From Neptunomonas concharum (GTDB lineage Bacteria; Pseudomonadota; Gammaproteobacteria; Pseudomonadales; Balneatricaceae): 64,000 nt of DNA. The position numbers and the translations under genes are program-made. The first letter of the stretch is position 1. Every line of letters begins with the position of its first letter. The stretch lies in the NCBI RefSeq assembly GCF_008630635.1, contig NZ_CP043869.1, positions 2,108,001-2,172,000 on the forward strand, in the 5' to 3' direction. This document shows positions 51,852-59,911 of the stretch, one piece after another. The notes under the pieces are model-generated. The model ran no database searches, was not told where the DNA came from, and saw nothing but the letters and a program-made list of their open reading frames with translations.

Positions 51852-52516
51852 TTATTCTCTCCTGCGTTGTCATCTAGCCACGCTTCTAACTCATGAAAAT
51901 TGTGAATCTCCAATATCGGCTGATACTTACGCAAACGCTCTATATGATGCGCTCCATAACTAACCGCCATTCTATCCACACCTGCACGTACCGCCATTTC
52001 AAGATCAAATTCCGTATCTCCGATCATAACAGCCTGCTCAGGTTCGACCCCAGTTCGCTGAAATATATCCATTAGCATGTCAGGCTTAGGCTTGGAAGCC
52101 GTCTCATCAGCACAAGCTGTCACTTCAAATAGCCAACCTAGACCGGTTTCGGCTAAGACCCTATCTAAGCCTCGACGGCTTTTTCCGGTTGCCACAGCAA
52201 GCCTAAAGCCCTTTTCATGCAGGCTTTCCAGTGTCTTTTTAGCCCCAGGAAATAGACTGGTAGGCGTTCGATCCGCCTCTAAATAATAGTATGAATAGCG
52301 CTCTTTTAAAGGCTCGATCAAGGCGTCATTAATACCGGGGTAGAGTTGCTGTATCGCTGCCCTCAATCCAAGCCCTATGATCTCCCTTGCTTCGTGATCT
52401 TGCAGCGCAAGCAAATCCAAATCCTGCGCGGCGGATTGGATACTGGAAACGATTCGGTCAGTGGAGTCCATTACCGTACCATCCCAATCAAATATCAACA
52501 GTGAATACACCCTCAA
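51848..52516 (-). CDS. HAD-superfamily phosphatase upstream of sppA
   Basis: This 222-residue subfamily IA phosphatase has FDWDGTVMDSTD (motif I) near residue 9, ATGKSRRGL (motif II) near 113, KPKPDM (motif III) near 150, and MIGDTEFDLEMAVRAGV (motif IV) near 172. It resembles the Gph-like gene located between rluC and sppA in Pseudomonas. Here rluC and rne do not follow upstream, so the local synteny ends at this gene. The substrate is unknown. Confidence 0.91.
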   Translation of the reverse strand: MRVYSLLIFDWDGTVMDSTDRIVSSIQSAAQDLDLLALQDHEAREIIGLGLRAAIQQLYPGINDALIEPLKERYSYYYLEADRTPTSLFPGAKKTLESLHEKGFRLAVATGKSRRGLDRVLAETGLGWLFEVTACADETASKPKPDMLMDIFQRTGVEPEQAVMIGDTEFDLEMAVRAGVDRMAVSYGAHHIERLRKYQPILEIHNFHELEAWLDDNAGENK

Positions 52517-52641
52517 ACTCCTTGAGTACGATAGCGCTCATGATCAAAAGAATGGTCGCGACCTTATCACACAGCCCCGCTCAGATAAAAGTTTATAGAC
52601 ATAACAAAGCACACACTCAGCTTTGTTATGTCACTATAGGG

Positions 52642-53385
52642 TCAATTTTCTTGGATTACGGGGCGTATGTGAAGCTCGCTCACATCAATATAGGCGGGTT
52701 GAGTGATCGCATAAAAGATAGCGTTAGCAATGTCAGAAGGCTTAAGGATCTCCGAACCCTCTGCATACATGTTAGCCTTAACAGCTTCGCGAATTTTATC
52801 GTGATTAATACTATCTGGCAGTTCAGTATCAACCGCACCAGGTTGAATATCAGTCACTCGCACACCATAACGAATTGCTTCTTTTCTTAGTGTGTCGGAT
52901 ATCGCCCTGACTGCATGTTTAGTACCTGCATAAACACCTGCGCTTTGGTAAGTCTGTCGAGCAGCGATAGAACTTATGTTAACAATATGTCCATCTTTTC
53001 GCTTTGCCATGCCCGGATACACCGCATGTATTGCATAGAGGACGCCTTTAATATTTACATCAATCATCTGCTCCCATTCATCCACTCGACCAGCCAGAAT
53101 AGGGCTTATGGGCATAGTACCTGCGTTGTTGATCAAAATATCAATGCCGCCAGCCTCTTCAAGCTTTTCACCCAAGGCTTGCATTGCAGCACGACTTGAG
53201 ACATCTACCGGCTCAACGCGTACCTTCGCACCCGTTGCTGATAATTCAGCAGCTAGAACCGCCAAGCGCTCAGCCCTGCGAGCACTGAGTACTAACTCAG
53301 CCCCCGCTTTTGCCAAGCACCTCGCCGTGGCCTCCCCTATGCCAGAGCTAGCCCCTGTAATCCAGACTTTTTTACCTTCAAGCAT
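52642..53385 (-). CDS. SDR-family oxidoreductase
   Basis: The 247-residue short-chain dehydrogenase has GASSGIGEATARCLAK at the N-terminus, NNAGTMPIS near residue 87, and the catalytic YAGTKHAV near 152 with Ser in NISSIA. The basic residues after the first beta strand (SARRAERL) favour NADP. The specificity is unreadable; similar proteins reduce 3-hydroxy acids or aldehydes. The ATG follows AGAGGACTCAC. It ends a three-gene run paaN-enoyl-CoA hydratase-SDR on the minus strand. Confidence 0.9.
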   Translation of the reverse strand: MLEGKKVWITGASSGIGEATARCLAKAGAELVLSARRAERLAVLAAELSATGAKVRVEPVDVSSRAAMQALGEKLEEAGGIDILINNAGTMPISPILAGRVDEWEQMIDVNIKGVLYAIHAVYPGMAKRKDGHIVNISSIAARQTYQSAGVYAGTKHAVRAISDTLRKEAIRYGVRVTDIQPGAVDTELPDSINHDKIREAVKANMYAEGSEILKPSDIANAIFYAITQPAYIDVSELHIRPVIQEN

Positions 53386-53404
53386 GTGAGTCCTCTATTT
53401 CAGA

Positions 53405-54190
53405 TCAACGATGTTTAAACTCAGGCTTTCGCTTTTCAGCGAACGCGTTCATACCCTCTTTGCAATCCTCAAACGCAAACGAAGCTGCAAAGTTACGTCG
53501 TTCAAACGCAATACCATCACCTAGGTCTGCATCAACCGCCATATTCACGCACTCTTTGATCATCATAACCGCAGGGCGGGAGTTAGAGGCTATTTTGCGA
53601 GCTGTTTTAAACGCTGTTTCTAATAGCTCTTGCGCTGGTACAATACGAGAAACCAAGCCGCAATGCTCAGCTTCCTGAGCATCCATCATGCGACCTGTTA
53701 GGCACATCTCCATAGCTTTTGCTTTGCCAACAGCTTTAGTTAGGCGCTGCGTACCACCTGCACCAGGTATCGTTCCGATACTGATTTCTGGCTGTCCAAA
53801 TTTCGCCGTATCCGCAGCGATGATAAAGTCGCAAGCCATGGTCATTTCACAACCACCACCCAATGCAAACCCGGCAACGGCTGCAATAACAGGCTTACGC
53901 GCGTCATCTATAGCACGCCAGCAATCCCGCTGAATGTAAGGAAAGTTAGCCATATGCAGCTCATGAAAAGATAAGTCCTTCATCTCTTTAATATCAGCAC
54001 CTGCTGCAAATACCTGATCACCACCGGTAATAATGATACAGCCGACTTCTTCATCCTTCTCAAGTGCATCAACGGCTTGACCCACTTCAAAGGTCAACGT
54101 TTTATTCAATGCGTTCATTACTTTAGGGCGATTCAGCGTAATGATGCCTACGCCTTGCTTAACTTCTACTAATATTGTTTCGTAACTCAT
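53405..54190 (-). CDS. Enoyl-CoA hydratase
   Basis: This 261-residue crotonase-fold enzyme hydrates trans-2-enoyl-CoA. The oxyanion-hole motifs are AAGADIKEM near residue 68 and GFALGGGCEMTMACDFI near 102. The two catalytic Glu residues are in GGGCE and in GQPEISIGTIPGAGG near 134. PaaF-like hydratases from phenylacetate degradation look similar, which fits the neighbouring paaN, but no other paa gene is present. The start has GAGGAA eight bases upstream. Confidence 0.91.
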   Translation of the reverse strand: MSYETILVEVKQGVGIITLNRPKVMNALNKTLTFEVGQAVDALEKDEEVGCIIITGGDQVFAAGADIKEMKDLSFHELHMANFPYIQRDCWRAIDDARKPVIAAVAGFALGGGCEMTMACDFIIAADTAKFGQPEISIGTIPGAGGTQRLTKAVGKAKAMEMCLTGRMMDAQEAEHCGLVSRIVPAQELLETAFKTARKIASNSRPAVMMIKECVNMAVDADLGDGIAFERRNFAASFAFEDCKEGMNAFAEKRKPEFKHR

Positions 54191-54214
54191 TGTTTTATTC
54201 CTCAGCACTCAAGC

Positions 54215-55894
54215 TCACTTTGGATGACGACGGCTCTGTACCACTCGGAAGCGGTTCGCTACATACGCCAAGTCGGATAAACACGCATTCGCCGCTGGGT
54301 TGCTGCCCGTGGCATGGAAGTCACTGTAAGCCGCGCTTTGGTTGACGAACACGCCACCGGTCAGGTTGCAGCTTAGGGCAACGCCGGCATCCAAGGCGGT
54401 TTCTTCAATGCTGTCCAGTACGCTGTCGTTGTTGCTGTAGCATCCTAGGGTGATGGCGCCGTGGGTTTTAATCGCTTCACTGGCCAATTGGATGGAGTGT
54501 GCGGTGCTGTCGGTTTTTACCACAAAACTGATGGGGCCAAACAGTTCTTGCATGTAGGTGTCTGCTTGGTCAGCATCGATGCTCATCAACAGCGGTGAAC
54601 GTACGCGTGCGTTCGGGAAGTGCGGGTGCGTGAGTGCTTCGGATTCCCGCAGAACGTTACCCAGTGTTTTGCTGTTTTCGATACGCTCAGCGGTGACCGG
54701 GGCTTGGATAGCACCCAGTACCATAGCAGCACGTTCAGGATCGGATAAGAATTTGCTGACGGCGCTGGCGATGTCGTTGGCAACGTCATCAAAGGTTTTG
54801 TGGCCTTGGTCTGTATCGATACCGCCTTTAGGTACGAAGATATCCTGAGGGGTGGTACACATCTGCCCAGAGTAGAGGCTGAGGGTGAACGATAGGTTGC
54901 GGAGCATCCCTTTGTAGTCATCACTGGAGTCGATGATGATGGTGTTCACGCCGGCTTTCTCGGTGTAGACCTGCGCTTGGGTGCAGTTCGCTTCTAGCCA
55001 GTTACCAAACGGTGTGTTGCCGGTGAAGTCGATCAGTTTGATCTCGTCACGTTTTGCAAGGTCGGCGGTGCAAGGCTTAGCGGGGTCTGCATCAATCACC
55101 ATAGAGACGATGTGCGCCGGTAGGCCGTTTTCGGTGAGTACGTCCTGTGCGATTTTGACGCTGATCGCGGCAGGAAGTATGGCGGCTGGATGGGGTTTGA
55201 CAATCACCGGGTTGCCCGTAATTAAGTCAGCGAACAGGCCTGGGTAGGTGTTCCATGTTGGGAAGGTGGAACAACCAATCACTAAGCCGATACCGCGGCC
55301 GACAGCGGTGTAGGTTTTGTTGAGTACCAGTGGGTCATGTTTACCCTGAGGCTTGGTCCAGACGGTATTCGCGGGGGTATGCATCATCGCTTCGTAGCCG
55401 TAGGCAACGGCTTCTAGGCCACGGTCTTGTGCATGGGGGCCACCCGCTTGGAAAGCCATCATGAAGCCTTGGCCGGAGGTGTGCATCACCGCATAGCCAA
55501 TTTCAAAGCTACGTTGGTTGATGCGTTCTAGTATCTCTAAGCAGATCGCGGCACGTCCTTGCGGGCCCACGCCACGCCAAGCTTTGCGAGCATCGTTCAT
55601 GGCCGGTAATAGTACATCCAAGTCTACCAGCGGGTATTTGATATTCAGGTCAATACCGTAAGGAGAGACTTCACTGCCCGCTTCGCCGGTGATTCCGGGC
55701 ATCGCCAGTGCGAAGGATTGGTTCAGGTAGCTTTTAAACGCGGCTTCGCCATCGGCATTGGCGGTTTCACCATAGGCCCGTGGGCTGGGGTTTTCTGGGT
55801 AAGGGCTCCAGTAGTCACGGGTTTTGATGGCATGGGTAGCGGCGTTCAGGGTGTCCTGATGTTTGGCAAACAGGGTATTCAATGCTTCGCTCAT
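54215..55894 (-). CDS. paaN: PaaN-type aldehyde dehydrogenase (phenylacetate degradation)
   Basis: The 559-residue protein matches the PaaN family of aldehyde dehydrogenases linked to phenylacetate breakdown. Features include RDYWSPYPENPSPRAYGE near residue 26, the NAD-fold stretch IDFTGNTPFGNWLEANC near 290, and SLYSGQMCTTPQDIFVP with the catalytic Cys near 340. The gene is clearly richer in G and C, with many GCG/GGC codons, than the AT-leaning neighbours, so it may have arrived separately. It lacks a fused MaoC hydratase domain, unlike PaaZ. The ATG follows AGAGAATCATC. Confidence 0.9.
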   Translation of the reverse strand: MSEALNTLFAKHQDTLNAATHAIKTRDYWSPYPENPSPRAYGETANADGEAAFKSYLNQSFALAMPGITGEAGSEVSPYGIDLNIKYPLVDLDVLLPAMNDARKAWRGVGPQGRAAICLEILERINQRSFEIGYAVMHTSGQGFMMAFQAGGPHAQDRGLEAVAYGYEAMMHTPANTVWTKPQGKHDPLVLNKTYTAVGRGIGLVIGCSTFPTWNTYPGLFADLITGNPVIVKPHPAAILPAAISVKIAQDVLTENGLPAHIVSMVIDADPAKPCTADLAKRDEIKLIDFTGNTPFGNWLEANCTQAQVYTEKAGVNTIIIDSSDDYKGMLRNLSFTLSLYSGQMCTTPQDIFVPKGGIDTDQGHKTFDDVANDIASAVSKFLSDPERAAMVLGAIQAPVTAERIENSKTLGNVLRESEALTHPHFPNARVRSPLLMSIDADQADTYMQELFGPISFVVKTDSTAHSIQLASEAIKTHGAITLGCYSNNDSVLDSIEETALDAGVALSCNLTGGVFVNQSAAYSDFHATGSNPAANACLSDLAYVANRFRVVQSRRHPK

Positions 55895-55975
55895 GATGAT
55901 TCTCTGTCGTTAATCTGTAGGAGTGGCATGCTATATGAGAGAACAATACAACAATTATTTTGATACATAAACACA

Positions 55976-55989
55976 TTAAACAGGTTTAA
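55976..55989. promoter_or_regulatory. Inverted repeat upstream of paaN
   Basis: TTAAAC-AG-GTTTAA is a perfect 6+6 dyad 82-95 bases upstream of the paaN ATG. It could bind a TetR/PaaR-like or fatty-acid-responsive repressor, but the regulator is not known. Confidence 0.4.
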
Positions 55990-56096
55990 ATATTGTATCC
56001 CTTTATGCTTATGTATAAAATTCACCCACTCGTCGACCTTGCTCTCCATCATTGGTTTGCTTATAGGTTGTTTGGTACTTTTGCACGATGCCCTTC

Positions 56097-56119
56097 AGGC
56101 GGAGGATTCCGCCTTTTTT
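56097..56119 (+). terminator. Terminator-like hairpin upstream of the exporter gene
   Basis: AGGCGGA and TCCGCCT form seven pairs around GGAT and six T follow. It lies 93 bases before the start codon of the exporter with no gene in front, so it suggests a leader attenuator or the end of a short RNA. Confidence 0.6.
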
Positions 56120-56211
56120 CTTTTCACGCAATAATCTGTTGCCGTAATCGATGTTGTTACAGATCATTATATTTCGCTAGAGTAACCCGCTATAGATATA
56201 AAGGATCAACC

Positions 56212-57411
56212 ATGTTCGTACCTACATCTTTAGCTACTATTTTACTTCTCGCATCGGTCGTCGCACTTGGCCCTCTTTCCACCGATATGTACTTACCTTC
56301 ACTTCCCCGGCTTACCGATGAACTGAATGCCTCTGTTGATCAAGTTCAAATCACTTTATCCATCTTTTTTGCAGGCTTTGCCTTTGCCCAGCTTCTGTAT
56401 GGCCCACTCGCTGACCGGTTTGGAAGAAAATCTATCCTGCTGGGTGGTTTAGTGTTGTTTACAGCAGCCTCTTTCGGCTGTGCGACAGCGACCAGCATTG
56501 AAGAGCTGATTCTGTATCGTTTTTTACAGGCACTGGGAGCTTGTGGCGGGCCAGTATTAGGCCGCACCATGATTCGGGATATCTATGGCCCTACCCAATC
56601 GGCACGCGTACTATCTATGATGGGCACCATCATGGCCTTAGCCCCTGCGGTTGCTCCCATTATTGGTGGTTATATGCTGCTGGTATTTAACTGGAGTGCC
56701 ATTTTTATTTTTCTAGGTGTCTACGGAGCTATAGTCACGCTCATGATTTTCTTTAAAATCAGAGAATCTCTGCAACCTGAAAATGTTAATAGCCTAAGGC
56801 CCAGCGCTATCCTGAGAAATTACGGCGAATTAATCAGCAGCCGAGTGTTTTTAGGTTATACCTTGTGTTGCAGTTTTACATTCTCAGGACTGTTTTCTTT
56901 TCTATCTGGCTCCTCTTTTGTTTTGATCGACTTCTTCGGTGTACCCGAGAAGAACTACGGCTTCTACTTCACCGCCGTTGTTTTAGGCTACATGACAGGC
57001 ACACAGCTTGCCCAAAGGTTAGGCCCCAAATTGGGTATTAATAAAATGCTAGTGTTAGGCACATCCATCGCCACAATCGCAGGGGGTGCAATGCTTAGCG
57101 CATCGTTACTTTCAATACACAACTTGTATTGGCTAATCAGCTGCCAGGTCGTTTTTATGATAGCTGTAGGTATGGTGATGCCCCAAGCAATGGCCGGTGC
57201 TATGGGCCCCTTCCCAAAAATGGCAGGTACAGCCTCAGCACTGCTAGGTTTTACCCAGTCAGCCATAGCTGCCGTCGTGGGCTTGATAGTTGGCCATAGC
57301 CATACAGGGACGCCAACGGTTATGGCAGCCAGCATTGCCGCTATGGGAACTTTAGCGTTACTCAGCTACCTAATTATTATTAAGCCTATTTCAGCCAATC
57401 AACCAAACTGA
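56212..57411 (+). CDS. Bcr/CflA-family MFS drug-efflux transporter
   Basis: The 399-residue protein has about 12 membrane helices and the Bcr/CflA signature GPLSTDMYLPSLPRL near residue 21, followed by the MFS motif YGPLADRFGRKSIL near 58. Such proteins export bicyclomycin, chloramphenicol, sulfonamides or small peptides in exchange for protons. AAGGATCAACC before the ATG at 56212 decides the start; the frame is open further upstream, but that part reads through the terminator-like hairpin and is not membrane-like. A separate hydrolase gene follows 52 bases later. Confidence 0.93.
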   Translation: MFVPTSLATILLLASVVALGPLSTDMYLPSLPRLTDELNASVDQVQITLSIFFAGFAFAQLLYGPLADRFGRKSILLGGLVLFTAASFGCATATSIEELILYRFLQALGACGGPVLGRTMIRDIYGPTQSARVLSMMGTIMALAPAVAPIIGGYMLLVFNWSAIFIFLGVYGAIVTLMIFFKIRESLQPENVNSLRPSAILRNYGELISSRVFLGYTLCCSFTFSGLFSFLSGSSFVLIDFFGVPEKNYGFYFTAVVLGYMTGTQLAQRLGPKLGINKMLVLGTSIATIAGGAMLSASLLSIHNLYWLISCQVVFMIAVGMVMPQAMAGAMGPFPKMAGTASALLGFTQSAIAAVVGLIVGHSHTGTPTVMAASIAAMGTLALLSYLIIIKPISANQPN

Positions 57412-57463
57412 AGCTAATAAGGGCTCTTTCTTAGCGCTTGTCTGAAGACAAAAGGAGAACAGG

Positions 57464-58009
57464 ATGCTCATTCACCCCGATAAATCATGTCTGCTGGTTG
57501 TTGATATACAGGACAAGCTAGTCCCTGCCATTCACCAACGAGAAACATTGGTAGAAAACAGTAAGTGGTTAATTGAAATTGCTAACTTTTTGAAAGTACC
57601 CGTGTTCACATCCGAGCAGTACCCAAAAGGGTTAGGCCATACAATTGAAGCACTTAAAGAGGTATTAACTGATAGCACCTACATGGAGAAAACGTTTTTC
57701 TCATGTATGTCAGAACCTGCTTGCAACCAAGCCATCAATAACAAACGACCTGACCAAGTTGTCGTCATAGGCATGGAAGCACATGTTTGTGTACTGCAAA
57801 CGGCTATTCAATTAAGGCAACAAGCCAGAGAAGTCTTTGTTGTAGAAGATTGTATATCTTCAAGAAACCCCACGGATAAAGCTTGCGCGCTTCAAAGAAT
57901 GAGAGCCTGTGGTATCCACATAGTCACTCGTGAGATGGTTGCATTTGAATGGCTGCAAAAAGCAGGCACTCCCGAATTTAGACATATCAGCCAGCAATAC
58001 ATCCGCTAG
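57464..58009 (+). CDS. Isochorismatase-family hydrolase (YcaC-like)
   Basis: This 181-residue cysteine hydrolase of the isochorismatase fold has the catalytic Asp in CLLVVDIQDKLVP near residue 15, a Lys in TYMEKTFFS near 72, and the nucleophile Cys in GMEAHVCVLQTAI near 108. YcaC-like members hydrolyse amides such as nicotinamide; the substrate here is unknown. GGAGAACAGG lies before the ATG. It follows the exporter in the same direction without a strong terminator, so the two may share a transcript. Confidence 0.9.
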   Translation: MLIHPDKSCLLVVDIQDKLVPAIHQRETLVENSKWLIEIANFLKVPVFTSEQYPKGLGHTIEALKEVLTDSTYMEKTFFSCMSEPACNQAINNKRPDQVVVIGMEAHVCVLQTAIQLRQQAREVFVVEDCISSRNPTDKACALQRMRACGIHIVTREMVAFEWLQKAGTPEFRHISQQYIR

Positions 58010-58019
58010 CATAATTATC

Positions 58020-58040
58020 AGGGGCTAACCCTTAGCCCCT
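58020..58040 (+). terminator. Hairpin after the isochorismatase-like gene
   Basis: AGGGGCTAA and TTAGCCCCT form nine perfect pairs around CCC. It has a weak T run (ACTTTAG), so termination is inferred only from position and stability. Confidence 0.6.
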
Positions 58041-58198
58041 ACTTTAGTAAAATATTCTCATTTTCCTCTTTTACAGAAAACATCCCCCAAAAAACCTCTT
58101 AAAAACCCAAAAATCCTCTGCGTATTTATCTATAGAATCTCGGGACAATAATTCTAACTAGCGCCTTGCGCGCATCACCCCTTCGGAGACATGGTCAT

Positions 58199-59716
58199 AT
58201 GCAATCAATTGTCGATTCTCTAAACGGAATCATCTGGAGTCCTGCACTCATCTACTTGTGCCTCGGCGCAGGCTTATTTTACTCAATTCTCACCCGTTTC
58301 GTTCAGGTTCGTATGTTCGGCGAAATGTGGCGCTTGCTGTTTTCTGGCAACAGTTCTGACAAAGGTATCTCATCTTTCCAGGCACTGGCGGTTTCTCTGT
58401 CAGGACGTGTTGGTACAGGTAACATCGCTGGTGTCGCAGCCGCGATCGGCTTTGGCGGCCCAGGTGCAGTTTTTTGGATGTGGGTCGTTGCCTTTTTAGG
58501 AGCGGCAACTGCTTATACTGAATCAGCTCTAGGTCAGATCTATAAAGAAGAACATGAAGGCCAATACCGTGGCGGCCCTGCTTTTTACTTTGAAAAAGCG
58601 ATGGGACAAAAGTGGTTTGCCTGGATTTTTGCAATTGCAACTATTATGGCTTGTGGCGTTATGCTACCTGGTGTTCAGTCTAATGGTATTGGTAACGCAG
58701 CTGAGCTTGCTTTTGGCTCAGGCGCTATGATCAGCACCTCTATGGGCGATCTCAGTTTCACTAAAATCATTGCTGCTATTAGCATCGTGCTGATTTTAAG
58801 CTTCATTATCTTCGGTGGTGTAAAGCGTATCGCGAGCTTTACGCAGGTTGTCGTTCCTTTTATGGCACTTGCTTATATTGTTATCGCTTGCTCTGTTGTA
58901 GCACTCAATCTTGAGCAATTACCCGGCATCATTGGCATGATCATTTCTGATGCGTTTACGCCTATGGCTGGATTTGGTGCTGCGATTGGCTGGGGTGTAA
59001 AGCGTGGCGTATATTCCAACGAAGCCGGTCAAGGTACTGGCCCTCACGCTGCAGCTGCGGCAGAAGTTGACCACCCTGCTCAGCAAGGTCTGGTTCAAGC
59101 CTTCTCGGTTTATATTGATACCTTGTTCGTTTGCTCTGCAACTGCGTTTATGATCCTTATTACTGGTGCATACAACGTACACGGTGCTGCAGAAGGCGTA
59201 TTCCTTGTACAAAACATCGCCGCTGATATCGCAGCAAACAGCCCTGCTTACACTCAAACGGCAGTAGAACAGGTACTACCTGGTGTAGGTAAGCCTTTCA
59301 TTGTGTTGGCGTTATTCTTCTTCTCTTTCACAACTATCTTAGCTTACTACTACATTGCAGAAACTAACCTCGCTTACCTTAAGCGCTCACTGAAGCTGCC
59401 TGGCTTTGACTTCCTGCTAAAACTTGTGCTTTTAGCTGCTACTTTCTACGGTACAGTTAAAACAGCAAACTTAGCTTGGGGCTTAGGTGACGTAGGCGTA
59501 GGCTTAATGGCTTGGCTGAATATCGTTGGTATCTTAATCATCTTCTTTATCTCTAAACCTGCTATTAAAGCGCTTAAAGACTATGAAGCGCAGCGCAAAG
59601 CCGGTGTAACGAAGTACACTTTCGATCCTGAAAAATTAGGCATCGAAGACGCTGACTTCTGGGTAAATAAGATGAAAAAAGAAGGTAAAAAAGAGCAAGA
59701 GAAAGAAGCTGTCTAA
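58199..59716 (+). CDS. Alanine/glycine:cation symporter (AGCS family)
   Basis: The 505-residue membrane protein has about 11 helices and the AGCS motifs GTGNIAGVAAAIGFGGPGAVFWMW (cut: VGTGNIAGVAAAIGFGG) near residue 72 and GVYSNEAGQGTGPHAAAAAE near 271. It imports alanine, glycine or related amino acids with sodium. The ATG at 58199 is chosen because GGAGA lies about ten bases before it and the earlier in-frame start at 58166 adds only basic residues. The C-terminal tail is strongly charged (KKEGKKEQEKE). Confidence 0.94.
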   Translation: MQSIVDSLNGIIWSPALIYLCLGAGLFYSILTRFVQVRMFGEMWRLLFSGNSSDKGISSFQALAVSLSGRVGTGNIAGVAAAIGFGGPGAVFWMWVVAFLGAATAYTESALGQIYKEEHEGQYRGGPAFYFEKAMGQKWFAWIFAIATIMACGVMLPGVQSNGIGNAAELAFGSGAMISTSMGDLSFTKIIAAISIVLILSFIIFGGVKRIASFTQVVVPFMALAYIVIACSVVALNLEQLPGIIGMIISDAFTPMAGFGAAIGWGVKRGVYSNEAGQGTGPHAAAAAEVDHPAQQGLVQAFSVYIDTLFVCSATAFMILITGAYNVHGAAEGVFLVQNIAADIAANSPAYTQTAVEQVLPGVGKPFIVLALFFFSFTTILAYYYIAETNLAYLKRSLKLPGFDFLLKLVLLAATFYGTVKTANLAWGLGDVGVGLMAWLNIVGILIIFFISKPAIKALKDYEAQRKAGVTKYTFDPEKLGIEDADFWVNKMKKEGKKEQEKEAV

Positions 59717-59735
59717 CACTTGACTCTCTTCCATC

Positions 59736-59763
59736 AAAGCCGCTGAATTTCAGCGGCTTTTTT
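59736..59763 (+). terminator. Terminator after the AGCS symporter
   Basis: AAAGCCGCTGA and TCAGCGGCTTT form 11 pairs around ATT, followed by a T run. Confidence 0.85.
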
Positions 59764-59911
59764 ATTTCTTCACAAATAACATCAGATACAACTAAATAAC
59801 TAGATACTAATATTGATCTTCATCATCCTTCGCTTTGATAACGAGTGCTAAGAATAAGCAAAAGTCATATTTTACTTATAGGCAAGATATGAACAGTGGA
59901 GGCTGATTAAA

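Larger units (their letters stand above)
55895..56211. other. Intergenic region between paaN and the Bcr-type exporter
   Basis: This 317-base gap has no convincing gene. It holds a 14-base dyad near the paaN side (55976-55989), a possible plus-strand promoter (TTGTAT at 55993, TATAAA at 56014, only 15 bases apart), a terminator-like hairpin at 56097-56119, and the ribosome site of the exporter gene at 56201-56211. Confidence 0.6.

Noticed and set aside
54558-55247. Plus- and minus-strand ORFs of 88-112 residues inside paaN
   Set aside because: Long alternative frames are expected in a GC-rich gene; they have no ribosome sites and no recognisable domains.
56060-56100. Sigma54 promoter resembling TTGGTACTTTTGCA
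   Set aside because: The GG and GC elements are only seven bases apart; sigma54 promoters need about ten.
55993-56211. Upstream extension of the exporter ORF by 73 residues
   Set aside because: It is Arg/Cys-rich, unlike the family, crosses a terminator hairpin, and the ATG at 56212 has a proper ribosome site.
58041-58198. Glycine riboswitch before the AGCS symporter
   Set aside because: The leader contains CCCCTTCGGAG, but the other conserved glycine-aptamer segments are not found.
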